Notes: generated by a model from the letters alone, not told the origin. Shown: positions 1 to 9,352, numbered from the stretch's first letter. The stretch: 64,000 nt of DNA from Taeniopygia guttata (GCF_048771995.1 NC_133024.1:191001-255000); one strand, 5' to 3'. Made by a program: numbers and translations.

Positions 1-1070
1 GAGGATTTGGGGGTTTGGGGGATTTTTGGGGGGGATATTTGGGGGGTTTTGGGGATTTGGGGGACTTCAGGGGGGATTTTTAGGGGATTTTGGGGGTTTG
101 GGATCTGGGGGATTTTTGGGGTTTGGGATTTTGGAATTGAGGGGATTTTTGGGGAATATTTGGGGTTTTTGGGGATGTAGGGGATTTGGGTGTTTGGGAT
201 TTTGGGGATTTTTGGGGGATTTTTGGAGGATTTTGGGATTTAGGGGATTTTTGGGGTTTGGGATTTTGGATTTAGGGGATTTTTGGGGGATTTTTGGAGC
301 ATTTTGGGGTTTGGGGGGATTTAGGGGATTTTGGGGTTTGGGATTTGGGGATTTTTGGAGGATTTTGGGGTTTGGGGGATTTTTGGGGGGGATATTTGGG
401 GGGATTTTTGGGGATTTGGGGGACTTCAGGGGGGATTTTTAGGGGATTTTGGGGGTTTGGGATCTGGGGGATTTTTGGGGTTTGGGATTTTGGAATTGAG
501 GGGATTTTTGGGGAATATTTGGGGTTTTTGGGGATGTAGGGGATTTGGGTGTTTGGGATTTTGGGGATTTTTGGGGGATTTTTGGAGGATTTTGGGATTT
601 AGGGGATTTTAGGGGTTTGGGATTTTGGATTTAGGGGATTTTTGGGGGATTTTTGGAGCATTTTGGGGTTTGGGGGGATTTAGGGGATTTTGGGGTTTGG
701 GATTTGGGGATTTTTGGAGGATTTTGGGGTTTGGGGGATTTTTGGGGGGGATATTTGGGGGGTTTTGGGGATTTGGGGGACTTCAGGGGGGATTTTTAGG
801 GGATTTTGGGGGTTTGGGATCTGGGGGATTTTTGGGGTTTGGGATTTTGGAATTGAGGGGATTTTTGGGGAATATTTGGGGTTTTTGGGGATGTAGGGGA
901 TTTGGGGGTTTGGGATTTGGGGATTTTTGGAGGATTTTGGGGTTTTGGGTTTTTTTGAGGTCTAGTGTTTTTTGGGGGGGTTTGGGGGGGGGGGTTTGGG
1001 AATTTGAAATTTAGGGGATTTTTGGGGGATGTTTGAGGTTTGGGGGGATTTTGGGGGGATTTGGGGTTTC
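1..1070 (+). repeat. G-run minisatellite, 357-bp higher-order unit (U0)
   Basis: The array is built from short blocks such as GGGGATTTTTGGGG, GGGGTTTGGGATTTTGG and GGGGACTTCAGGGGGG. The blocks recur in a fixed order, giving a higher-order period of about 357-359 bp (for example the block at 331 recurs at 690). The plus strand has four-G runs every 6-12 bases throughout, so G-quadruplex potential is extreme. Long open frames rich in G, F, W and L cross it because 357 is a multiple of three. I regard these as translations of the repeat. The left end is cut by the window. Confidence 0.93.
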
Positions 1071-1078
1071 AGGCTCAC

Positions 1079-1278
1079 CCGGGCGGGTCCCGGCTCCGTT
1101 TCGAGGCGGTTCCGGAGCTGCTGCGGATCCGGGAGAGGCTGAGCAGGGCCGGGATCCCGGGAAGCCGAACCCCAAATCCCCAAATCCCCAAAATCCCAAA
1201 CCCCAAATTCCCAAATCCCCAAAACCCCCCAAACTCCCAAAACACCAAATTTCCAAAAATCCCAAACCCCCAAAAAAC
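1079..1278 (-). other. Exon-like CpG segment (1079-1138) plus C-rich tract; G-run strand switch (U0)
   Basis: On the minus strand, 1138-1079 is preceded by CCCTGCTCAG and followed by GTGAGCC, a good acceptor and donor. The 60-nt segment is open in phase 0 and reads PLPDPQQLRNRLETEPGPAR. It may be an early exon of the minus-strand gene whose later exons lie in the first segment of each unit (see 3284-6825). I do not recognise it. From 1169 to 1278 the plus strand is C-rich (CCCCAAATCCCC blocks), which is the reverse complement of the G-run pattern to the left, so G runs move from the plus to the minus strand across this ~100-bp segment. The plus strand is also open here, so coding status is unproven. 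Confidence 0.4.
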
Positions 1279-1304
1279 AGATGGCAAGGTTCTCCCCCCC
1301 CACG

Positions 1305-1795
1305 CAGTGCGCATGCGCGGTTCCCTTTGCAGTACGCCCGCTTTGCGCATGCGCACTGGAATTTCCGTACAGCATAATGGCCGGCTTCCTACAGCAGAGT
1401 TCCATTTTCCGTACAGTGTCATGGCCGCCCAGCGCATGCGCACTGAAATTTCCGTACAGCATCATGGCCGCCTTCCTATAGCACAGTTCCATTTTCCGTA
1501 CAGTGTCATGGCCGCCTTGCGCATGCGCAGTACCAGTTTCCGTTGCGGTGTCATGGCCGCTAGGCGCATGCGCACTGGGTTTTCCGTACAGCATCATGAC
1601 CGCCTCCCTACAGCAGAGTTCCATTTTCCGTACACTGTCATGGCCGCCTTGCGCATGCGTAGTTTTATTTTCCCGCGCGGTGTCATGGCCGCTAAGCGCA
1701 TGCGCACTGGAATTTCCGTACAGCATCATGGCCGCCTTCCTACAGCACAGTTCCATTTTCCGTACAGTGTCATGGCCGCTAGGCGCATGCGCACT
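1305..1795. promoter_or_regulatory. Tandem array of eight NRF1 palindromes, P1 promoter (U0)
   Basis: GCGCATGCGC, the NRF1 consensus palindrome, occurs at 1309, 1345, 1432, 1519, 1564, 1696 and 1783, with a one-base variant at 1651. The sites sit in a tandem repeat with conserved spacer text such as GGAATTTCCGTACAGCATCA, TGGCCGCC and GAGTTCCATTTTCCGTACAG. The TGGCCGCC elements could add weak YY1-like sites (inference). The array lies directly upstream, on the plus strand, of the CpG core at 1953. On the minus strand it lies between that core and the exon-like segment at 1079-1138, so a bidirectional promoter is plausible. Confidence 0.75.
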
Positions 1796-1952
1796 GGAAA
1801 TTCCTCTTCTGCGCGCAAAGCACCAAGCTTGTTTCCTGACCAGAGCTTGTTTTTGAGGCTCGGGCCGCCCGAGCCGCCGCCGCCCCCCGCCCTGCGCTCA
1901 CAGACACCGCCCCGCGCGCCGCTCGCCGCGCGCTCCCGCCCCGGCACCGGCG

Positions 1953-2520
1953 GCTGCAGTACCGCCCTCTGCCCACAAGGCGGCAGCACTTTTCAAGCGA
2001 GCCCGCCACCAGGGACTCGCAAGATGGCGGCCCGTGGGGACCTGGACGGAGAGAGGCGTATTACGCCGATGCCCGTCGGCCCCCGCCAAAAATCCGCACG
2101 CTCGCGGTGCTGCTGACCCCACAGCCCCTGTGCACGGCACCGGAACCGCCGCGGAAAATCCCGTCGGGGGGCGCCGGCGTTGGGGACGATTCAGGCAGTG
2201 TAGAAAAAACAGACACGGGTCCTCGAATGCCGACGTCCTCTTTTTCGCGCCATCTCGAGAAGGTCAAGCGAGTCCGCGACAAGCCACTCCCAAGATGGCG
2301 GCCGCGGGCGGCGGGCTGCAGTACCGCCCTCTGCCCACAGGGCGGCAGCACTGCCGCCCGCCACCGCCGGGGGCCGCCGCTCGCCTCGGGGCCGCGGGCG
2401 GGGCCGGCGGCAGAAAAGAACGGGCGCGATGCCCTCCGGAACCTGCCCTGCAGCAAATGCCCCAAAACATCCCGCGCGGAAAAGAACGCCAGCAAAAAAA
2501 CCCCCTGCCTCTAACCCAAC
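1953..2520. promoter_or_regulatory. CpG-island core with two YY1 sites and CTCF-like repeats (P1/P2 hybrid, U0)
   Basis: Very CpG-dense, TATA-less DNA. AAGATGGCGGC, the classical YY1 element found at or just after many vertebrate start sites, occurs at 2021-2031 and 2292-2302. The block GCTGCAGTACCGCCCTCTGC followed by CCACAAGGCGGCAG (or CCACAGGGCGGCAG) occurs twice (~1953 and ~2313), and its second half resembles a CTCF core with mismatches. The ATG inside the first YY1 site opens a 30-codon frame (2024-2116, beginning MAARGDLDGERR) conserved in all copies. It could be a leader ORF or first coding exon, but no good donor follows. From 1800 to 1950 the island also holds a (CCG)n-rich stretch. 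Confidence 0.7.
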
Positions 2521-3179
2521 AGGAACCAAAAGCAAAAACCTTCTCTTTTAAACTGCATTTCAAGCTCTTTTATTTTTATATTTTTCATATTTATATTCAC
2601 ATTCGGATTTATAACGTATATTGATGTGTAATTGTATTTTTATAATTTCTCACATTTATTCCTTTATTACAATTTATATTTTTATGCATTGCTTAATACA
2701 TTGCTTACATATTTCTATAGATAGATTTCTATTTCTAAAAGGTTTCTATTGCTTAAAATAAACCCCTGCCTCTATCCAAGTAAAAATCTTTTAAAAACCC
2801 CTTTTCTTTTAAACTGCGTTTAAATTTATCTCTATATTTCGCATTTATATTCAAATTTACGTTTAAAATGTAGATTGATGTATGGTGTTATATGAAAGTA
2901 TAAAATAGAAATGAAAATAAATATTCAGAAGAGATAGAATAGAAAAATCTCTGCATACATTGAATATATATTTCTATATTTAGAATGATATCAAAATAAA
3001 AGGTATATTCATTTTTCTTCCATTAAAACCCTGCCTCTAACCAAATAAAAAGCAAAAAAAAAGCCCCTTCTTTAAACGATACTTGAATATTTATATATTG
3101 TTTTCATCATTATAGTCACATTTGCATTTCTACTTTATAGTGACGTATTTAGAAATATATATCATATATATATATATAT

Positions 3180-3214
<35 letters not shown>

Positions 3215-3215
3215 G
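2521..3215. repeat. AT-rich block: three degenerate ~260-bp repeats plus (TA)n (U0 to U1 junction)
   Basis: Three diverged copies of a unit beginning CCTGCCTCTAACC start near 2507, 2765 and 3028. Each is followed by AAAAACC...CTTTT, TTTAAACTGC-like and TTTATATTC-like blocks. The block ends in an interrupted (TA)n tract (about 3157-3212) whose interruptions differ from the later copies. No gene is seen. Confidence 0.65.
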
Positions 3216-3283
3216 TAGCAAGATAGACAAATTATTATTTATATTATATTTCACACATACTGCTAATACTTATTTTTACTTAC

Positions 3284-6200
3284 CTTTGAATTTTTTATAT
3301 AGATCCCCAGCAACAATATTTAGAGCATCTGCAAATAAAAGACTGGGAAACAGTTATTTTACTCCATCAGAACTTGGGAAAGGCCAGATTTAGATCTCTC
3401 CAAAGGGTCAAAGCTACATAACACCAGTTAATACCATTTACTGTAGAAGCTGAACTGATTTTGGTCTACACATAAGTTTCCTGTTTCTGCCAAACTTCTG
3501 CATGAATATTAAAAGTCTGAAGAATGACCACAAGCAGATCACCTAAACCTACAAGCTCACTGTTTCCCATTTTTAACCATGCCAGGATCTTCTCTTTTGA
3601 TCACGTGAGTGGACATTTCCCTCTAAAACCTTCTGACCTAACCAAGAAGTCTCACCATTACCAAAGTTTCACACCAAAAGCAAAGCACCTCTGTCTGTAT
3701 CATGCCTGCTGATGGTGCCAGCACACAGTATGGCCCAAGGTGTCTGCCCCATGGATTTCCCCGGGGTATTCACACTTTTCCAAAGGTAGCCAGCACCTAC
3801 GCTGACTCTGAAAACAATTGCCCTTGCAAGAAGGGTCCATGGCAGCTCGGGGCACTCGTGGTCAGCCACAGGGCCTTGACACACAGAACAGGATAAAGGG
3901 ACTTGGAGGATTCCCACAGCTGGCCTGCACTGACAGATAGAGCAAGTCCCTTGGGATTGTGGAGTGAATTCTGCCTCCCAAGGACTGCAGGCTCACATCC
4001 ACACCCAGGACTATTCAGAAGAGCTGCAGCAAGAGCAGACATCGGGCAGCTCAGGGTTTCTCTAAGCCCAGTCCTACAAGCCTGTGGGAGCCACAGGTAG
4101 CCAGGAAGTTCCTGAGGAATCCAGACCCTCAGCCAGCAGCACAAAGTCCCAGAGCTGCCAAATCAGAGAGAACTGCCTTCCACCTCTTTTCGCTCACACA
4201 CTGGTGCTGAAAACTGCCAGACAGGCTAAAAGTCACTCAGGGAGATATAGAGGGTGTTACTGATAAAGAGTTCTAGGGAAGCTGGATGGCCAGCATCCAT
4301 CAAACTATCTTCTGGGAATCCCAGCTGTCACATTTCACTCCACTTTTCCCTTTAACTCAGGCTTTCCCCTTCCAGAATCAATTCTTCCTCCCCACCCTCT
4401 CCCACTCCCTGTGCAGATAGCTGGCAACACGCACAAGCTGGATCCACATGTGGTCACTGAAATTTGGCTGCACAGCTGACCTTTGCTGCTGCCAAAGGGA
4501 GGGAATTCCAGGCCAGAGCACCCCTCTCTGCCTGCCCTTCACTTTTCAGAGCTAATTGGCTTTTCTATCCCTTTCAGCACAGCACAGCATGGCCTCGTGG
4601 AGCTTGAAAAGCAGCAGTGGTTTTTATCACCATGGTGCAACGGAGAGAAGACTTCAGAGCATTTTCTGGGAACGCCACATACAGTTATATTACACTTGCA
4701 GAATTGTCTGGCTATTGTGTCTCCTAAGTCACACAGTGGACTACAAACAGTGCTGTTTCAGGGAAACTCTCTACAACCACTGAAAGTAAGTCACTAACTC
4801 TGTTAGAGCAGGCAATGGACTCACATGTTCACAAAAACTGACTACACATGCTAAAGCCAGACGCTTTGTAGGTAAATGAGAAACACCTCTGGTTTGGGGC
4901 CCATGCCTCAGGCAGCAGGTTTTTTTTGCATGGACAGGATGATTACTACTTGCGGGGCTATATGAAACATTTACCTTTTTATCCAAGTTATGAAAGAATA
5001 GCTTTGAAAAGCACAGTAATCCAAGGCCAAAAAGACAGGCAGACAAATGGACAGATTTCAGCCACTCGTTTGGTTTTCTTGGCGAGAGCTTTTTGCTCTT
5101 CCAAGGGCTGACCTTATGCATTTGCCAGGTCTGGATGATCCACTTGAAAAAAAAAAAAAAAAAAAAAAAAAGGCTTAAAGGAAATTTCAACAGCAGACTC
5201 TTCTGGAGGTGTCTTCTGTCAATCTCCAGCTTCCCACAGGACTTGGTGCTTGTCTGGGGCTTTTGAGGAACAGCTCATAAATTGCTGCTATTCAGCCACT
5301 GGCAGTTGAATCCTGCTTTATTTAGTTTTTGGAATCTTGTAGTGGATCCTCCCTGCTTCCTTCCTCCAGTCCCTGCTCACATTTAGTTTCAGTTTCCTGG
5401 AGCTAAGAGTGTTGACCCCTTTAAAAGCAGCAGCAGCAGCAAGAAAACCACAAAGCAAGAAAACCGTGTCCTGACCATAAATGTTGTACCCTCTGCATAG
5501 AGAGAAACTCCACCAACTTTTCAGGAAGAAGATGCAACAAACTCTTTTGCAGCATATCCTGATATGACAGCCTTGCAGCATACAGAATCCAGCCTAGCAA
5601 GGAAAAAATAATAAAAAAAAAAGTGTTGTGTTAAAAAAAATGCACAAGGAAAAGGTGCTATTTTACATGGATCACAGTAAAGCCACAACAACCTAAGGGT
5701 TAATTTCTTCATGAGAATGTTTGAAGTCTAAATTTGAAATCTGTTGTCAACTGCAGCTGGCTAAAATGGAAAGGGCTACATTTCTTTGCTTACCTTGATG
5801 CCTACTGGGATCTGCTTTAGGGCCAATTTTGCATGAAGCTCCTGGGAATTACTCATCTGTCTTCTTGCATGAGATGAAATATATCTGTTAGAAGGTTGCA
5901 AAATGTGTTAGGATGCATTGCAGTGCTGTGCTCTTCCAGGACAGAGGCACAAAGTCTGATTCTTACCGTAGCTGGGACTTTGGGGATTCCCAGAGCCATT
6001 TTCATGGCATCTAATTTTAGGTCCTTTTCAGACAGATTTGTAATGACAATTTGGTTTATAGCCCCTCCCTCTGTGCCAGGGGCAGGAAAGTCTATCAAAG
6101 CAAATGAGGGAATTCTTCATCCTGGAATTCTGCAGGAATTCCCAATCCCGGAAATCCGGGAATTCCCCATCCTGGAATTCCGGGAGTTCTCAACATTGGA

Positions 6201-6825
6201 AATCTGGGAATTCTCAATCCTGGAATTCCCCAGCCTGGAATTCCGGGAATTCCCGCTGCTCCCTTTGCCTTTGGAGCTGCCCTTCCTGGCAGAATTCCCA
6301 GATTTCCTGGCGGAATTCCCGGATTTCCTGGCGGAATCCCCGGATTTCCCGCCGGGATTCCGGAATTTCCTGTCGGAATTCCGGGTTTTTTCCGGGATCT
6401 CTCCGTGCCCCAGCAGCTCCCGGAGCCGTTTCCGCTCCGGGGGGTCCCGGTAATTCCGGCTCCCGTAAAACTGAGCCACGGAAAGTTGGGAACGCACCGG
6501 GATTCCCGGAATTCCCGGATTTCCTGACAGAATTCCCGGATTTCCTGATGCCATTCCTGCATTTCCAGCCAGGAGTCCCGAATTTCCCGTTGGAATTCCT
6601 GAATTTCCAACTGGAATTCCCGAATTTCTTTCTGGAATTCCTGAATTTTCCGCCAGAATTCCTGAATTTCCTGTCGGAATTCCCGGATTTCCGGCGGGGA
6701 TCTGCAGCCTCCGGGCCGGCGCCGCTTTCTCCACGATTTCCTGGGAATTTTGGGAATTTTTTTGGGTATTTTCTGGAGCTGCTCGGAGCCGTTTGGGCGG
6801 GGGGGTCCGGAATTCCCAGCGGGAG
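3284..6825 (-). pseudogene. Unidentified minus-strand gene fragment, several candidate exons (U1)
   Basis: I do not recognise this gene. Read on the minus strand, in transcript order, the candidate exons are as follows. An open stretch starts at 6825 after a T-rich tract and CAG (contains FRTPPPKRLRAAPENTQ). Another starts at 6470 after GTGGCTCAG (FYGSRNYRDPPERKRLRELL). 6070-5967 has acceptor GGCACAG and donor GTAAGA (contains QIVITNLSEKDLKLDAMKMA). 5856-5794 is exactly 21 codons, in phase with the previous exon, with donor GTAAGC (SQELHAKLALKQIPVGIK). 3328-3284 has acceptor TTTGCAG and donor GTAAGT (ALNIVAGDLYKKFKG). The 5967-6070 and 5794-5856 exons join in frame. The first two lie inside the GGAATTCC minisatellite and lack clear donors, so expansion of the repeat has probably damaged the gene. 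A 25-base poly(A) run lies at 5147-5171. The rest of the region shows only intron-like DNA. Confidence 0.45.
4578..4785 (+). other. Plus-strand exon-like segment, 208 nt (U1)
   Basis: A pyrimidine tract and CTTTCAG end at 4577, and GTAAGTCA follows 4785. One frame is open from splice site to splice site (69 codons after one leading base) and reads GLVELEKQQWFLSPWCNG near its start. It is repeated unchanged at 22083-22290, 39586-39793 and 57569-57776. I do not recognise the product. It lies within the span of the minus-strand gene fragment, so it is either an exon of an opposite-strand transcript or chance. Confidence 0.25.
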
Positions 6826-6830
6826 CTGAA
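6110..6830. repeat. GGAATTCC (EcoRI-like) degenerate minisatellite (U1)
   Basis: A dense series of palindromic GGAATTCC/CCGGAATTCCCGG cores is spaced about 12-24 bp apart with GGATTTCCTG and GAATTTCC linkers. The series is broken by two non-repetitive CG-rich islands (about 6380-6480 and 6690-6830). Open frames with an IPGN/REIREF or EFPDFL pattern on both strands are translations of the repeat. The cores are self-complementary, so the block should form hairpins. Confidence 0.85.
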
Positions 6831-6900
6831 AAAAAAAAAACGGGAATGAGGGAGGGGGGAGGGGCGGGAATTCCCAAATCCCAAAATTCCCAAATCCCCA

Positions 6901-8169
6901 ATTTAGGGGATTTTTGGGGAATATTTGGGTTTTTTTGGGATTTAGGGGATTTGGGTGTTTGGGATTTTGGGGATTTTTGGGGGATTTTTGGATTTAGGGG
7001 ATTTTTGGGGTTTGGGATTTTGGATTTAGGGGATTTTTGGAGCATTTTGGGGTTTGGGGGGATTTAGGGGATTTTGGGGTTTGGGATTTGGGGATTTTTG
7101 GAGGATTTTGGGGTTTGGGGGATTTTTGGGGGGGATATTTGGGGGGTTTTGGGGATTTGGGGGACTTCAGGGGGGATTTTTAGGGGATTTTGGGGGTTTG
7201 GGATCTGGGGGATTTTTGGGGTTTGGGATTTTGGAATTGAGGGGATTTTTGGGGAATATTTGGGGTTTTTGGGGATGTAGGGGATTTGGGGGTTTGGGAT
7301 TTTGGGGATTTTTGGGGGATTTTTGGAGGATTTTGGGATTTAGGGGATTTTTGGGGTTTGGGATTTTGGATTTAGGGGATTTTTGGGGGATTTTTGGAGC
7401 ATTTTGGGGTTTGGGGGGATTTAGGGGATTTTGGGGTTTGGGATTTGGGGATTTTTGGAGGATTTTGGGGTTTGGGGGATTTTTGGGGGGGATATTTGGG
7501 GGGTTTTGGGGATTTGGGGGACTTCAGGGGGGATTTTTAGGGGATTTTGGGGGTTTGGGATCTGGGGGATTTTTGGGGTTTGGGATTTTGGAATTGAGGG
7601 GATTTTTGGGGAATATTTGGGGTTTTTGGGGATGCAGGGGATTTGGGGGTTTGGGATTTTGGGGATTTTTGGGGGATTTTTGGAGGATTTTGGGATTTAG
7701 GGGATTTTTGGGGTTTGGGATTTTGGATTTAGGGGATTTTTGGGGGATTTTTGGAGCATTTTGGGGTTTGGGGGGATTTAGGGGATTTTGGGGTTTGGGA
7801 TTTGGGGATTTTTGGAGGATTTTGGGGTTTGGGGGATTTTTGAGGGGGATATTTGGGGGGTTTTGGGGATTTGGGGGACTTCAGGGGGGATTTTTAGGGG
7901 ATTTTGGGGGTTTGGGATCTGGGGGATTTTTGGGGTTTGGGATTTTGGAATTGAGGGGATTTTTGGGGAATATTTGGGGTTTTTGGGGATGTAGGGGATT
8001 TGGGGGTTTGGGATTTTGGGGATTTTTGGAGGATTTTGGGGTTTTGGGTTTTTTTGAGGTCTAGTGTTTTTTGGGGGGGTTTGGGGGGGGGGGTTTGGGA
8101 ATTTGAAATTTAGGGGATTTTTGGGGGATGTTTGAGGTTTAGGGGGATTTTTGGGGGATTTGGGGTTTC
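6901..8169 (+). repeat. G-run minisatellite, three 357-bp units (U1)
   Basis: Equivalent blocks start at 7074, 7431 and 7788, exactly 357 bp apart. A shorter lead-in follows the GGAATTCC array, and the block ends at the strand-switch segment. The 336-codon open frame over it has no residue pattern other than the repeat itself. Confidence 0.93.
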
Positions 8170-8177
8170 AGGCTCAC

Positions 8178-8378
8178 CCGGGCGGGTCCCGGCTCCGTTT
8201 CGAGGCGGTTCCGGAGCTGCTGCGGATCCGGGAGAGGCTGAGCAGGGCCGGGATCCCGGGAAGCCGAACCCCAAATCCCCAAATCCCCAAAATCCCAAAC
8301 CCCAAATTCCCAAATCCCCAAAACCCCCCAAACTCCCAAAACACCAAATTTCCAAAAATCCCAAACCCCCAAAAAACA
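8178..8378 (-). other. Exon-like CpG segment plus C-rich tract; strand switch (U1)
   Basis: Copy of 1079-1278, with the splice-like segment at 8178-8237 intact and the C-rich tract at 8269-8378. Confidence 0.4.
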
Positions 8379-8404
8379 GATGGCAAGGTTCTCCCCCCCC
8401 CACG

Positions 8405-8631
8405 CAGTGCGCATGCGCGGTTCCCTTTGCAGGACGCCCGCTTTGCGCATGCGCACTGGAATTTCCGTACAGCATAATGGCCGGCTTCCTACAGCAGAGT
8501 TCCATTTTCCGTACAGTGTCATGGCCGTCCTGCGCATGCGCACTGGAATTTCCGTACAGCATCATGGCCGCCTTCCTACAGCAGAGTTCCATTTTCCGTA
8601 CAGTGTCATGGCCGCTAGGCGCATGCGCACT
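8405..8631. promoter_or_regulatory. Short NRF1 array, four palindromes, P1 promoter (U1)
   Basis: GCGCATGCGC lies at 8409, 8445, 8532 and 8619. Compared with U0 and U3, the middle of the array is missing, removing four NRF1 positions while keeping the spacer text. This looks like a contraction by slippage or unequal exchange between repeats. Confidence 0.75.
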
Positions 8632-8788
8632 GGAAATTCCTCTTCTGCGCGCAAAGCACCAAGCTTGTTTCCTGACCAGAGCTTGTTTTTGAGGCTCGGG
8701 CCGCCCGAGCCGCCGCCGCCCCCCGCCCTGCGCTCACAGACACCGCCCCGCGCGCCGCTCGCCGCGCGCTCCCGCCCCGGCACCGGCG

Positions 8789-9352
8789 GCTGCAGTACCG
8801 CCCTCTGCCCACAATGGGGGCAGCGCTTTTCAAGCGAGCCCGCCACCAGGGACTCGCAAGATGGCGGCCCGTGGGGACCTGGACGGAGAGAGGCGTATTA
8901 CGCCGATGCCCGTCGGCCCCCGCCAAAAACCCGCACGCTCGCGGTGCTGCTGACCCCACAGCCCCTGTGCACGGCACCGGAACCGCCGCGGGAAATCCCG
9001 TCGGGGGGCGCCGGCGTTGGGGACGATTCAGGCAGTGTAGAAAAAACAGACACGGGTCCTCGAATGCCGACGTCCTCTTTTTCGCGCCATCTCGAGAAGG
9101 TCAAGCGAGTCCGCGACAAGCCACTCCCAAGATGGCGGCCGCGGGCGGCGGGCTGCAGTACCGCCCTCTGCCCACAGGGCGGCAGCACTGCCGCCCGCCA
9201 CCGCCGGGGGCCGCCGCTCGCCTCGGGGCCGCGGGCGGGGCCGGCGGCAGAAAAGAACGGGCGCGATGCCCTCCGGAACCTGCCCTGCAGCAAATGCCCC
9301 AAAACATCCCGCGCGGAAAAGAACGCCAGCAAAAAAACCCCTGCCTCTAACC
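8789..9352. promoter_or_regulatory. P1 CpG-island core, two YY1 sites (U1)
   Basis: YY1 elements lie at 8858-8868 and 9129-9139. The first CTCF-like block is altered here (CCCACAATGGGGGCAGCG, in place of the CCACAAGGCGGCAGCA form of other P1 copies), a U1/U2-specific marker. A diverged stretch homologous to the start of the P2-side AT block follows at 9353-9650. Confidence 0.7.

Larger units (their letters stand above)
1..3239. repeat. U0: partial, internally deleted macrosatellite unit (P1/P2 hybrid)
   Basis: From its left edge the window shows the late part of a unit: G-run minisatellite, exon-like CpG segment, C-rich tract, NRF1 array and P1-type CpG core. After the core the sequence matches the DNA that follows P2 in other units (compare 20031-20744), not the G-poor block that follows P1. 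The G-poor block, the URB1-derived segment and the P2 upstream repeats are absent. Diagnostic bases place the switch inside the shared core, roughly 2190-2515: GGGGACGATTC at ~2180 is P1-like, and CCCAACAGGAACC at ~2515 is P2-like. One P2-like base string (GCGGAAAATCCCG, ~2153) lies left of this, so conversion patches are possible. Confidence 0.8.

Noticed and set aside
1301-1800. CRISPR-like spaced repeats
   Set aside because: The repeats are NRF1 palindromes with spacers that are themselves repeated. The vertebrate context and promoter setting exclude CRISPR.
3524-3917. Several 60-115-codon frames on both strands
   Set aside because: No splice-site logic, codon pattern or recognised similarity. 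They are conserved only because the whole unit is nearly identical.
6095-7045. Collagen-like or proline-rich protein on the minus strand (IPGNPGIP and REIREF patterns)
   Set aside because: All of it is GGAATTCC minisatellite translated in different frames. Both strands are open and only the two non-repeat islands look protein-like.
7054-8064. Long open frame (336 codons; similar ones up to 408 codons in other copies) rich in Gly, Phe, Trp, Leu
   Set aside because: It is a direct translation of the 357-bp G-run repeat, whose period is a multiple of three. Several frames are open at once, there is no start context, and the pattern has no content beyond the DNA repeat.
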